NCBI GenBank assembly: GCA_013694685.1
Contig: JACDBY010000390.1
Span: 1 to 16,685, forward strand
From: Actinomycetota bacterium
GTDB lineage: Bacteria; Actinomycetota; Thermoleophilia; Gaiellales; Gaiellaceae
DNA: 16,685 bases
Direction: 5' to 3'
Positions 1 to 8,371 of this stretch are shown here, piece after piece. The notes under the pieces were generated by a model. The model worked only from the letters and a program-made list of their open reading frames with translations. It did not search any database and was not told the origin of the DNA. Position 1 is the first letter of the stretch; every line of letters starts with the position of its first letter. The position numbers and the translations under genes are program-made.

Positions 1-1
1 G

Positions 2-259
2 GGGCTCGCCGGCGCGGCACCGATCCCGGCCCACTCCGGCAAGACGCACCGCCACCGACTCGACCGCGGTGGCGACCGCCGGCTTAACCGGGCACTACAC
101 ACGATCGCTCTGACCCGCCGCCGCATCGACGAGGACACCAAGCGCTACATCGCCCGCCGCGTCAGCGAGGGCGAGACAGAGCGCGAGGCGGTCCGCTGCC
201 TCAAACGCTACCTCGCCCGCTCCCTCCACCGACAGATGGAGGCAATGCCCACCACTTGA
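2..259 (+). CDS. IS110-family transposase, C-terminal fragment (5' end outside the window)
   Basis: This is the last 85 codons of a transposase, open at the left edge of the window and ending in TGA at 257-259. The reading starts G-L-A-G-A-A-P-I-P-A-H-S-G-K and continues with R-L-D-R-G-G-D-R-R-L-N-R-A-L-H, then C-L-K-R-Y-L-A-R. This is the typical end of the Transposase_20 (IS116/IS110/IS902) domain. The Ser of the P-x-x-x-S-G-K segment (codon 35-37) probably corresponds to the conserved catalytic serine of the family; that assignment is from family knowledge. IS110 elements move without classical terminal inverted repeats, and some use a bridge RNA from a non-coding end. Only 14 bp separate this stop from the convergent aceB stop, so the right end of the element must be very short or degraded. 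Whether the copy is intact cannot be judged here. Confidence 0.85.
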   Translation, partial: GLAGAAPIPAHSGKTHRHRLDRGGDRRLNRALHTIALTRRRIDEDTKRYIARRVSEGETEREAVRCLKRYLARSLHRQMEAMPTT

Positions 260-273
260 CTCTTATAGAAGCA

Positions 274-1782
<1,509 letters not shown>

Positions 1783-1823
1783 CGGGTGATCTTCTCAGTC
1801 CTGCGGTGCTTGCGGAGCCGAAC

Positions 1824-1979
1824 TCACTCGTCGCTGTGGTCGCGCTCGCAGTGCTCGGGGCAGGTGCACTCGGCCAGCTCGGCTCGCGTCTGAATGGTCG
1901 GAGCCGGCTGACGCGCAGTGGGCCGCTCGGAAGCCTGAGCCGGCCGGACGGGACGTTCCCTGGTCAGCGTGCTGCTCAT
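1824..1979 (-). CDS. Cys-rich 51-aa microprotein between aceA and aceB
   Basis: This small gene is read from the sequence between the two glyoxylate genes. Its ATG (1977-1979) overlaps the aceA stop in an ATGA, so translation is probably coupled; it ends at TGA 1824-1826, 41 bp before the aceB start. The product is 51 aa. The first 30 or so residues are rich in Pro, Arg, Thr and Gln and look disordered. The end is acidic and carries [11 protein letters not shown], with Cys 38, 40 and 44 and His 43 and 48, a possible single metal site or redox motif. No signal peptide or membrane segment is seen. I do not recognise a named family and assign no function. The exact overlap, the position inside an operon and the compact Cys/His cluster support a real gene. 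Codons here follow the GC-rich pattern of the neighbours. Confidence 0.68.
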   Translation of the reverse strand: MSSTLTRERPVRPAQASERPTARQPAPTIQTRAELAECTCPEHCERDHSDE

Positions 1980-3223
1980 GCGGCGCTCCTTTCGTCGTCG
2001 AACTGTTGCTCCTCGGTCGAGCCCGCGAGCGCGAGCGTCGAGGACGCTCCACCCGAGACGGCCTGCATCACCTGGTCGAAGTAGCCGGCGCCGACCTCGC
2101 GCTGGTGGCGGGTGGCGGTGTAGCCGGTCTCCTCGAGCTGGAACTCGCGCTCCTGGAGCTCGACGTAGGCGCTCATGCGGTCGTCGCGGTAGCCGCGCGC
2201 GAGCTCGAACATCGAGAGATTGAGCGCGTGGAAGCCCGCGAGGGTGATGAACTGGAAGCGGTAGCCCATCGCGGCGAGATCACGCTGAAATGAGGCGATC
2301 TGAGCGTCGCTCAGGTGCTTGCGCCAGTTGAACGAGGGTGAGCAGTTGTAGGCGAGGAGCTTCTCGGGATGACGCTCCCGGATCGCGGCGGCGAACCGCT
2401 CGGCTTCGTCCAGGTCGGGGGTCGAGGTCTCGCACCAGACGAGGTCGGCGTAAGGCGCGTAGGCGAGCCCGCGTGCGATCGCTGCCTCGAGTCCGTCCCG
2501 CACGCGGTAGAAGCCCTCGGCGGTTCGCTCGCCGGTGCAGAGCTCACGGTCGGCCTCGTCGACGTCGCTCGTCAGGAGCGAGGCCGAGAGAGCGTCGGTG
2601 CGGGCGACGACAAGCGTCGGCACGTCGAGCACGTCGGCAGCCAGCCGGGCCGCGATCAGCGTCCGCACGAACTGGCTCGTCGGCACGAGCACCTTGCCAC
2701 CGAGGTGCCCGCATTTTTTCTCCGAGGAGAGCTGATCCTCGAAGTGCACGGCGGCGGCGCCCGCCTCGATGTAGGCCTTCATGAGCTCGAATGCGTTCAG
2801 CGGCCCACCGAAGCCCGCCTCGGCGTCGGCGACGATCGGCGCCAGCCAGTACGTGCCCTCGTCGCTCTCGGCATGGGCGATCTGGTCGGCCCGCTGGAGC
2901 GCCAGGTTTATCCGCCGCGCGAGCGCCGGGCCAGAGTTCGCCGGGTAGAGGCTCTGATCCGGGTAGGTGCCCCCGGCGAGGTTCGCATCCGCGGCCACCT
3001 GCCACCCCGAGAGATAGATCGCCTCGAGCCCCGCCCGCACCATCTGCACCGCCTGGCCACCGGTCATCGCACCGAGTGCCGCGACCCACTCGCGCTCGGC
3101 GAGCAGCATCCGGAGACGCTCCGCGCCGAGGCGCGCCAGGGTGTGCTCGACCCTGACCGAGCCACGCAGGCGCTCGACTTCGCCGCTTGTGTACGGGCGG
3201 ATGAGAGTGGCCGTCTGGGTCAT
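1976..3223 (-). CDS. aceA: Isocitrate lyase (glyoxylate shunt)
   Basis: The enzyme cleaves isocitrate to succinate and glyoxylate in the cytosol, bypassing the two CO2-releasing steps of the TCA cycle. The product is 415 aa, against about 430 for bacterial isocitrate lyases. The catalytic K-K-C-G-H lies at residues 169-173 (Cys 171). Other family marks are [10 protein letters not shown] from 131 (Mg site), [10 protein letters not shown] from 72, F-E-D-Q near 161, and N-C-S-P-S-F-N-W in the C-terminal third. The frame stays open upstream, but the start is ATG at 3223: AAGGA (3231-3235) is a good ribosome binding site 7 nt upstream, and homology begins just inside. It is the first gene of the aceA-microprotein-aceB operon. 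A perfect 14-bp palindrome overlaps the upstream edge of the ribosome binding site, which points to tight control. Confidence 0.97.
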   Translation of the reverse strand: MTQTATLIRPYTSGEVERLRGSVRVEHTLARLGAERLRMLLAEREWVAALGAMTGGQAVQMVRAGLEAIYLSGWQVAADANLAGGTYPDQSLYPANSGPALARRINLALQRADQIAHAESDEGTYWLAPIVADAEAGFGGPLNAFELMKAYIEAGAAAVHFEDQLSSEKKCGHLGGKVLVPTSQFVRTLIAARLAADVLDVPTLVVARTDALSASLLTSDVDEADRELCTGERTAEGFYRVRDGLEAAIARGLAYAPYADLVWCETSTPDLDEAERFAAAIRERHPEKLLAYNCSPSFNWRKHLSDAQIASFQRDLAAMGYRFQFITLAGFHALNLSMFELARGYRDDRMSAYVELQEREFQLEETGYTATRHQREVGAGYFDQVMQAVSGGASSTLALAGSTEEQQFDDERSAA

Positions 3224-3233
3224 GCATCTGTCC

Positions 3234-3247
3234 TTTCGGATCCGAAA
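3234..3247. promoter_or_regulatory. Operator box 1, perfect palindrome, beside aceA ribosome binding site
   Basis: TTTCGGATCCGAAA is a perfect 14-bp palindrome. It sits 11 bp before the aceA start codon and shares two bases with the aceA Shine-Dalgarno sequence. It is a likely operator for the divergent GntR/FCD regulator; the protein-site pairing is inferred. Confidence 0.6.
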
Positions 3248-3254
3248 TTTTGTT

Positions 3255-3268
3255 TCTCGGATCCTAAA
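3255..3268. promoter_or_regulatory. Operator box 2, overlapping aceA -10
   Basis: TCTCGGATCCTAAA shares the CGGATCC core and flanks with box 1. The centres of boxes 1 and 2 are 21 bp apart, two helical turns, so both would face the same side of the DNA. The box covers the proposed aceA -10 element. Confidence 0.5.
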
Positions 3269-3289
3269 CAGACATTTGGACAGGCGCAA
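3261..3289 (-). promoter_or_regulatory. Putative aceA operon promoter
   Basis: On the minus strand TTGCGC (3289-3284) and TAGGAT (3266-3261) are separated by 17 bp. Each is a partial match to the sigma-70 consensus. The predicted start near 3254 gives a 5' leader of about 30 nt. Box 2 covers the -10 and box 1 lies just downstream, a geometry suited to repression. Confidence 0.4.
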
Positions 3290-3306
3290 GTGGGACAAAG
3301 ACGTCT

Positions 3307-3320
3307 GTTCGGATCCAATA
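3307..3320. promoter_or_regulatory. Operator box 3, upstream of the GntR gene
   Basis: GTTCGGATCCAATA is a third copy of the CGGATCC core. Its centre is 52 bp (about five helical turns) from box 2 and about 41 bp before the GTG start of the regulator gene, so it may serve autoregulation or DNA looping. Confidence 0.45.
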
Positions 3321-3342
3321 CGGGCAAATGTGCTTCCGGTCG

Positions 3343-3348
3343 TACTAT
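3343..3348 (+). promoter_or_regulatory. -10 element giving a leaderless gntR transcript
   Basis: TACTAT fits the actinobacterial TANNNT -10 pattern and ends 6 nt before the GTG at 3355. Transcription should therefore begin at or next to the start codon. No Shine-Dalgarno sequence is visible, in agreement with a leaderless mRNA. No convincing -35 is seen. Confidence 0.5.
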
Positions 3349-3354
3349 TGCGCT

Positions 3355-4083
3355 GTGGCGACGCTCTCGACGAAGGCCGACGACATCGCCCGCGTGCTCG
3401 AGGACGAGATCGTCGCCGGCGCGATCGAGCCGGGAGCGGTGCTCCGTCAGGAGTCTCTCTCGGAGCGCTTCGAAGTGAGCCGCACGCCTGTGCGCGAGGC
3501 GTTGCGGCGCCTCGCGGCCCTCGGGCTCGTGTCGTTCGAGCCAAACCGCGGTGTTCGAGTCCGCTCTATCTCGGCGCACGAGCTGCGCGAGGCATTCCTG
3601 GTGCGCGCCGAGCTCGAAGCGCTTGCAACGGAGGTCGCGACGGCGAGGATGACGCCGCTCGAGCTCGCGGAGCTCGACGAGGCGGAGCGGCGTTTCGCCG
3701 AGCTCACGCTCGAGGTGCGGGCTCACGCGCGGAGCCAGGCAGCGCGCGACGCCGGGCTCTTCGTCGAGTGGATGCAGGCGAACTACGCCTTCCACGACGT
3801 CATCTACCGCGTGGCCGACATGCCGCTCGTCGAGCGGATCGCAAAGAGCGCGCGCCGCACCTTTCTCGGCGACCGGGTTTGGCGCGCGCGCCTCGAGCTC
3901 GACGAGCTCTACGCGAAGAACGACCTCCAGCACCGAGCGATCCGCGAGTCGATCGCCGCCGGGAGCGGAAGCGCCGCGCGGACCCTCGCGCGAGAGCACG
4001 TTCTCTCGTCAAGCCGCCTGATCGAGCTAGTGCTCGAGACGCTCGGCGCGGCCGGTCGCGAGCCGGGCTGGAGAGCCGAGTAG
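3355..4083 (+). CDS. GntR-family transcriptional regulator, FCD (FadR) subfamily
   Basis: This is a 242-aa DNA-binding regulator, a usual size for the FadR group. Residues 7-72 form the winged helix-turn-helix, with [19 protein letters not shown] at 35-53 and the wing E-P-N-R-G-V-R-V-R after it. The rest is the alpha-helical FCD ligand domain. Asn 143, His 147, His 193 and His 215 stand where the family binds a metal and an organic-acid effector. The GTG at 3355 is chosen because a TACTAT -10 lies 6 nt upstream and the HTH starts directly after it; an ATG at 3328 is less likely because it lies upstream of that -10. Its divergence from aceA with shared CGGATCC boxes suggests that it controls the glyoxylate genes. 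The effector is unknown; an acyl-CoA, carboxylate or glyoxylate-type ligand is only a guess. Confidence 0.9.
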   Translation: MATLSTKADDIARVLEDEIVAGAIEPGAVLRQESLSERFEVSRTPVREALRRLAALGLVSFEPNRGVRVRSISAHELREAFLVRAELEALATEVATARMTPLELAELDEAERRFAELTLEVRAHARSQAARDAGLFVEWMQANYAFHDVIYRVADMPLVERIAKSARRTFLGDRVWRARLELDELYAKNDLQHRAIRESIAAGSGSAARTLAREHVLSSSRLIELVLETLGAAGREPGWRAE

Positions 4084-4086
4084 CAG

Positions 4087-7000
4087 CTACCGCGGAGGCC
4101 GGACGACGATCAGTCGATCCGTCCGCAGATCGCGAAGGCGCGTGACGGCGCCGCCCGGGTGGCGCACGACGAGCTCTTCCACGCGCGTCGCCGCCCCGAG
4201 CCCGAGATGCACCCTCGGATCCTCGGACGAGAGGTAGCTGCTCCCGGCATGGAGCGTCCGGACGAGCGTCGTCCCGTTCGGGAGAACCGCGGTGATCCGG
4301 GCCCCGGGCTCGAGGCCGGCGACCTCGAGCCAGTGACCGGTGGCGCCGTCGTTTCGCAGGAGCTGGAGACGGCCGCCGATCGCACCGACAGCGAGGTCGA
4401 GATCGCCGTCGTTGTCGTAGTCGGCGGCCGCGAGGCCGCGGCCGTTTCGCGGTGCGACGGCTCCTGCAGAGAGCGGGTTGGCGCCGTCCTTCGTCGTGAT
4501 CACCTGGATGCGCTCGGCGTCTGCCTCGAGCTTGGTGATCGGGATGGCGCCGTTCGCGATCGCGAGCTCGAGGGTGCCGTCGAGATCGAGATCGGCCCAC
4601 GTGACGCCCCAACCGGTCGACCGCTGGCCGAGGGCCCTCGCGAAAGCGCCTCGCGCGTCGCCGAACGAGGCACCGTTGCTCGAGCTGAACGCTGCGTGAA
4701 GCTGGCCGCGCGAGTTCGTCACGAAGAGGTCGGGCTTGCCGTCCGCGGTGTAGTCGCCCGCGGCGACTCCCATGCCGGCGTTCGCGTCGGCGACCCCCGC
4801 GGCCGCTCCCTGCTCGACGAGCCGGAAGGCGAGGCCGAGCGGATCCCGGGGGCGCGCGACGTTCCGGTAGAGGCGGTTCGGGTCGAGGTCGTTCGCAACG
4901 TAGAGGTCGAGTCTGCCGTCTCCGTCGAGGTCGCTGAAGAGGGCGCCGAGCCCATGGTCGAGGCCGCGCGGCTCCAGCCCAGCCTCACGCCCGACCTCGC
5001 GAAACCTCACCCGTCCGTCCGTCGCGCGGTCGTTGAGGTAGAGGAGGTCGCGCGCCGCTCGGTGGTTCGCCGGGAACCCCGCGCCGGAGCCGGGCACCGC
5101 GCCGTTCGGGTCGGTGTAGCCGGCGACGAAGAGGTCGAGCCGTCCGTCGCCGTTCACGTCGGCGGCTGCGGCGCCCGTGTGCCAGCCGAACGCGCGGAGG
5201 CCGGCCGCCCAGGCGCCTTCGGTGAACGTCCCGTCGCCGCCGTTCCAGAGGAGCGCGTCGAATGCGTCTCGCGCCGCGTCGTACCCCGCGGTCGTCACGT
5301 AGAGGTCGGTCGTGCCGTTGCCGTCGAAGTCGGCAGCGACACAACCGCTGCCCCGGACCCGGAGCCCGGTGCCCGTTCGCGTGGTGACATCCTCGAACCG
5401 GCCGCCGACGTTTCGATAGAGGCGGCTCGAGGGAAGCTCGCCGCGCGCCTGCCAGCCGGGGATGTCCGTCTCCGCGTATCCGTTCACGGCGAAGAGGTCG
5501 AGCCAGCCGTCGGCGTCGTAGTCGACCCAGCAGAGGCCGCCGCCCATCATCGCGGTCTCGTCTCCCGTGACACCGAAGCGGAACGACTCCTGCCGAAAGT
5601 CGATCCCGACCCGCGACGCAACGTCGGTCAACGTGAACGTGGCTCGAACCGATTGAACAGGCTGCCGTCGAGGTGCGTCGCGGAGCGCCGAGACGAGATA
5701 GCGGCCGTTCTGTGCGACGAGCTCGAAGGTGAGCGCGATCCGCTCGGGCTCACCCTCCCGCATGAGACGCGCCGGCGAGCCGGCGAAGAAAGGCGTGCGG
5801 CGCATCCCCGTTACGGACGCGAGGACGACCGGAGGACCCTGTCCGTCGCCCGGCTCGAGCCGTAGCCGGATGCCGTCGAGCTCGTAGACGGGAGCGGCGA
5901 TCTCAGAGCCTCGGGCGTCGTCGATCCGGCGCCAGAGATCGGCGAGCCACGCACCGGTGGCCGTGCGCCGGGCACGGGGCGCGTTACGCGTCCGCAGCGT
6001 TACAGCAGCGTCGTCGAGTCCGCGGACGAGGGCGGCAGCGATCGTCCGCGCCGTCGCGCGCCCGAGCGGCTGCACGCCGGCTGCGACGCTCGTCGTCACG
6101 GGTGGCAGCGGTCGCTCGGTAGCGACCGGCGTCGTCGCCGCGAGCGGCCGCGAGGGAAGCCCGGCGACCACGACGAGCGCGCCCGCAACGACACATCCGG
6201 TCGCGAGTGCGCCGTAGCGCCGGCGCCCGGTCAGGAGACGCCGTTGCGCGTCGAGCAGGCGCCCTCCATGCGCCGACGCGACCAGGATCGCCAGCGCGGG
6301 ACGCGCGGCGCAGACCAGCGCGAGCGCCACGAGCACGGCGACCTTGGCCGAGAACTCGCTCGTCCACGGCGCGATCAGGAGCGTCGCGAGGAGCCCGATC
6401 GTGACCCCATACGCCCTGCGACCGCCGGTCGTCGCCGGCGTCGTGCGCGGGTCGGTGATCATGAAGAAGAGAAAGACGAGGATCTCGGGCGAGGTGACGA
6501 GGACCCGCCAGAGCTCCCATCTGTCGATCGGGCCGAGGTGCCAGGCCGCCGTCATCTGGTGACCGCTCGCGGCCAGCACCCCGACTCCGGCGGCGAACGT
6601 CAGCCAGAACCCCACGGCGATCCCGAGCAGGCCGAGGCGGGCAAGGATCGCGAGCCCGCCGCCGACGATCAGCGCGAGGGCGAGGACGAGCCACGGGGAG
6701 AGCGGCCCCCACCAGAAGGCGAGCGGGTCGGCGCGTCCTGACCCGAGCAGGAGGAAGCAGACGACGAGCCCGAGGTTTGACGGGTTGAAGACGTGCCGCC
6801 CGCGGAAGACGACGAGGTGCTTCGAGAGGAGCGCGAGGGCGGCGGTCCCGGAGAAGATCCACCAGCCGTGGAGACTCCACCAGTCGCCGTGCTCGGTGCC
6901 GGGCACTCGCAGGACGAACGCGACGCCGTTCCCCGTGAGGAGCGCGCTCGCGGGCCACATGAGCACGTGCTGCCGCCGCAAGGCGATTGCGACCTCCAGC

Positions 7001-7200
7001 ACCGCGCAGGTCGTGAGCGAGACAAGGATCTGCGTGATCGAGAGGTCGAAGTCGAACGCGGTCTGGCCGAGGACCTGCAGGGAGATGATCACGCCGGCGA
7101 GGTGCAGACGGGGGTCGCCGACCCGGGGCAGCAGAACCGGATACTCGGCGCCCCCGATGCGGACGACCGGCCCGCGGGGCGCGAGGGCGGGAGCGCTCAT
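4087..7200 (-). CDS. RnfD/NqrB-like membrane domain fused to FG-GAP propeller and ASPIC/UnbV domain
   Basis: This 1037-aa protein has three parts. Residues 30-350 hold about ten hydrophobic segments and resemble the NQR2/RnfD/RnfE family: H-V-F-N-P-S-N-L-G at 136-144 and F-F-M-I-T-D-P-R-T-T-P at 245-255 match conserved loops of RnfD. The covalent-FMN motif (S/D-G-A-T type) is not seen in this part. Residues about 380-510 are a linker region with NTF2-like character (weak). Residues 550-940 carry seven calcium-type D-x-D-x-D-G-x-x-D loops at 560, 624, 681, 757, 816, 870 and 927, enough for a seven-bladed FG-GAP propeller. Residues 965-1035 match the ASPIC/UnbV domain of CRTAC1-like proteins. 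The propeller should face outside the membrane. The gene is third in a set with two small genes, 13 bp after the SnoaL-like gene, and meets gntR tail to tail with 3 bp between stops. No Shine-Dalgarno is clear. The function is unknown; an electron-transfer link to an extracytoplasmic partner is speculative. Confidence 0.88.
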   Translation of the reverse strand: MSAPALAPRGPVVRIGGAEYPVLLPRVGDPRLHLAGVIISLQVLGQTAFDFDLSITQILVSLTTCAVLEVAIALRRQHVLMWPASALLTGNGVAFVLRVPGTEHGDWWSLHGWWIFSGTAALALLSKHLVVFRGRHVFNPSNLGLVVCFLLLGSGRADPLAFWWGPLSPWLVLALALIVGGGLAILARLGLLGIAVGFWLTFAAGVGVLAASGHQMTAAWHLGPIDRWELWRVLVTSPEILVFLFFMITDPRTTPATTGGRRAYGVTIGLLATLLIAPWTSEFSAKVAVLVALALVCAARPALAILVASAHGGRLLDAQRRLLTGRRRYGALATGCVVAGALVVVAGLPSRPLAATTPVATERPLPPVTTSVAAGVQPLGRATARTIAAALVRGLDDAAVTLRTRNAPRARRTATGAWLADLWRRIDDARGSEIAAPVYELDGIRLRLEPGDGQGPPVVLASVTGMRRTPFFAGSPARLMREGEPERIALTFELVAQNGRYLVSALRDAPRRQPVQSVRATFTLTDVASRVGIDFRQESFRFGVTGDETAMMGGGLCWVDYDADGWLDLFAVNGYAETDIPGWQARGELPSSRLYRNVGGRFEDVTTRTGTGLRVRGSGCVAADFDGNGTTDLYVTTAGYDAARDAFDALLWNGGDGTFTEGAWAAGLRAFGWHTGAAAADVNGDGRLDLFVAGYTDPNGAVPGSGAGFPANHRAARDLLYLNDRATDGRVRFREVGREAGLEPRGLDHGLGALFSDLDGDGRLDLYVANDLDPNRLYRNVARPRDPLGLAFRLVEQGAAAGVADANAGMGVAAGDYTADGKPDLFVTNSRGQLHAAFSSSNGASFGDARGAFARALGQRSTGWGVTWADLDLDGTLELAIANGAIPITKLEADAERIQVITTKDGANPLSAGAVAPRNGRGLAAADYDNDGDLDLAVGAIGGRLQLLRNDGATGHWLEVAGLEPGARITAVLPNGTTLVRTLHAGSSYLSSEDPRVHLGLGAATRVEELVVRHPGGAVTRLRDLRTDRLIVVRPPR

Positions 7201-7213
7201 CGCCCGCGCAATG

Positions 7214-7621
7214 CTACGCCGACCAGAACTCCTCGAACACGGCCGGGTCGGCCGGCAGCGCGAGCACCTCGACGACGAGCCCGCCCTCGAGCCGGAAGAG
7301 CAAGACCTGTTCGAGGTCGAGGCGCCGGCCGAGGCGCGCGCCCGATGCCCGATAGAAGGCTGCAGCCCGCTCGTCGCTCGCGAGGACGTCGACGAGCGTC
7401 GAGGTGTAGGTCCCGTCCGTCTCCTTCGGGAGGCGGCCCAGGAAACGAAAGATCTCCGCGCGCCCGCGATGGACGCCGGCCATCACACCCGTGCCCGGCA
7501 CTTTCCAGACGGCGTCCGGCGCGAAGAGGTCGCGGAGCGCGAAGCCCTGCTTGCGCGCGAACGCGTCGAAGATCCGGCGCACGGTCGCCTCGTTCGCGAG
7601 CGACGCCTCAGTGGCCGACAC
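7214..7621 (-). CDS. SnoaL/ketosteroid-isomerase-like (NTF2-fold) protein
   Basis: The 135-aa product has the pattern of the SnoaL-like NTF2 fold: an N-terminal helix (A-T-V-R-R-I-F-D-A-F), then L-F-A-P-D-A-V-W-K-V-P-G, the G-R-A-E-I-F-R-F-L helix, and C-terminal strands ending D-P-A-V-F-E-E-F-W. Members act as small isomerases, hydrolases, dehydratases or non-enzymatic binding proteins, so the substrate cannot be named. I chose the GTG at 7621 because GGGAG lies 7 nt upstream and homology begins soon after. An ATG at 7654 would add 11 residues and a longer overlap with the upstream gene, with no good ribosome site. The gene overlaps the preceding 70-aa gene by 14 bp and is followed after 13 bp by the large fusion gene, so the three are probably one transcript. 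Confidence 0.75.
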   Translation of the reverse strand: MSATEASLANEATVRRIFDAFARKQGFALRDLFAPDAVWKVPGTGVMAGVHRGRAEIFRFLGRLPKETDGTYTSTLVDVLASDERAAAFYRASGARLGRRLDLEQVLLFRLEGGLVVEVLALPADPAVFEEFWSA

Positions 7622-7820
7622 GACTACGCTCCCACTCGTCGATGAGAAGCTCAACGTGCCGCCGCTGGGCGTCGGTGAAGTCGAACCGCTCGAGCAGCCG
7701 TCGCGCTTCGACCGGGTCGTCGTGCGTCACCGCCGCCTCGAGACGCTCGCGCTGGGGCGTCGGCTGGCGCAACTGACGACGAAGCCATCGCCGGAGGCTA
7801 ACCCTTGCCTGCTCGCTCAT
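7608..7820 (-). CDS. Small hypothetical protein, 70 aa
   Basis: I do not recognise this gene. The 70-aa product is soluble and highly charged. It begins with an Arg-rich stretch (R-R-W-L-R-R-Q-L-R) followed by two likely helices, including D-P-V-E-A-R-R-L-L-E-R-F and H-V-E-L-L-I-D-E-W. There is no signal peptide, membrane segment or Cys. Support comes from its operon-like place: it leads the set, overlaps the SnoaL-like gene by 14 bp, and starts 35 bp from the divergent nitroreductase gene. Its codons are less strictly GC-biased than its neighbours at some sites, so it could be a chance frame. A TAGCGT at 7830-7835 on the minus strand, 9 nt before the ATG, could be a -10 for a near-leaderless message. 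Confidence 0.5.
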   Translation of the reverse strand: MSEQARVSLRRWLRRQLRQPTPQRERLEAAVTHDDPVEARRLLERFDFTDAQRRHVELLIDEWERSRVGH

Positions 7821-7855
7821 CGGAGCCGAACGCTACTTGTGTTAGAAGCATCGGC
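7821..7855. promoter_or_regulatory. Compact divergent promoter region
   Basis: Only 35 bp separate the start codons of the 70-aa gene and the nitroreductase gene. On the plus strand TAGAAG (7843-7848) lies 7 nt before the nitroreductase ATG; on the minus strand TAGCGT (7835-7830) lies 9 nt before the other ATG. Neither gene has a clear Shine-Dalgarno, so leaderless or very short leaders are likely. The -10 calls are weak. Confidence 0.35.
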
Positions 7856-8371
7856 ATGGACACATATCTGGCTATCGCGAGCCGCCGCGACCAGCGCCGG
7901 TACGAGACGGACGCGCTCCCCGACGAGGTGGTGGAGCGGATCCTCGACGCCGGCCGCCTGGCCGGCTCGGCCTCGAACCGCCAGCCATGGACGTTCGTCG
8001 TGCCCGAGACGCGGGAACGCATCGAGGCAGTCGCCGAGACGGTGTTCGTGCCGGACAACGTCCTCGGGGCGGCGCTCGTCGTCGCGGTGGTCGTCACCGG
8101 CAAGGGCCCGGTCTCCTTCGATGCGGGCAGAGCCGCCCAGAACATGCTCCTCGCCGCCTGGAACGACGGTCTCGCGTCGTGCCCGAACGGTCTGGCCGAC
8201 CGGGACGCAGCACACGCGGCGCTCGGGCTCGGCGAGGAGGAGACACCCGTGATCGTTCTCAGCTTCGGTCGTCCGCAGCGGCGCCGCGAGCCGGAGTCCC
8301 GCTCGGCGGCCGACTGGAGCCTGCAGGCCAATCGCAAGCCGCTCGACGACCTCGTACGCCGCCTGCGATGA
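7856..8371 (+). CDS. Nitroreductase-family FMN oxidoreductase
   Basis: The 171-aa product matches the short nitroreductase family, flavoproteins that transfer electrons from NAD(P)H to nitro, quinone or related substrates. FMN-binding segments are S-R-R-D-Q-R-R-Y at 9-16, S-A-S-N-R-Q-P-W at 38-45, and the helix R-A-A-Q-N-M-L-L-A-A-W-N-D-G-L in the middle. It is somewhat shorter than the 200-aa average but has the usual beginning and end. The ATG at 7856 is chosen because the first motif follows within ten residues; an ATG at 7805 would run back through the divergent promoter. The gene overlaps the ROK kinase gene by ATGA (8368-8371), so the two are translationally coupled. The physiological substrate is unknown. 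Confidence 0.88.
   Translation: MDTYLAIASRRDQRRYETDALPDEVVERILDAGRLAGSASNRQPWTFVVPETRERIEAVAETVFVPDNVLGAALVVAVVVTGKGPVSFDAGRAAQNMLLAAWNDGLASCPNGLADRDAAHAALGLGEEETPVIVLSFGRPQRRREPESRSAADWSLQANRKPLDDLVRRLR

Noticed and set aside
3224..3544. 107-residue N-terminal extension of isocitrate lyase in the same frame
   Set aside because: It crosses the operator region and the start of the divergent GntR gene, has no homology-like content, and a good ribosome site precedes the ATG at 3223.
4084..4086. Possible terminator between gntR and the fusion gene
   Set aside because: The convergent stops are separated by only 3 bp and no clear hairpin with a U-run is visible around them.
4159..5865. Long plus-strand open frame (568 codons) opposite the FG-GAP/ASPIC gene
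   Set aside because: It is antisense to a gene with clear domains, and its product is low-complexity Arg/Glu/Val-rich with no motif; long shadow frames are expected in very GC-rich DNA.
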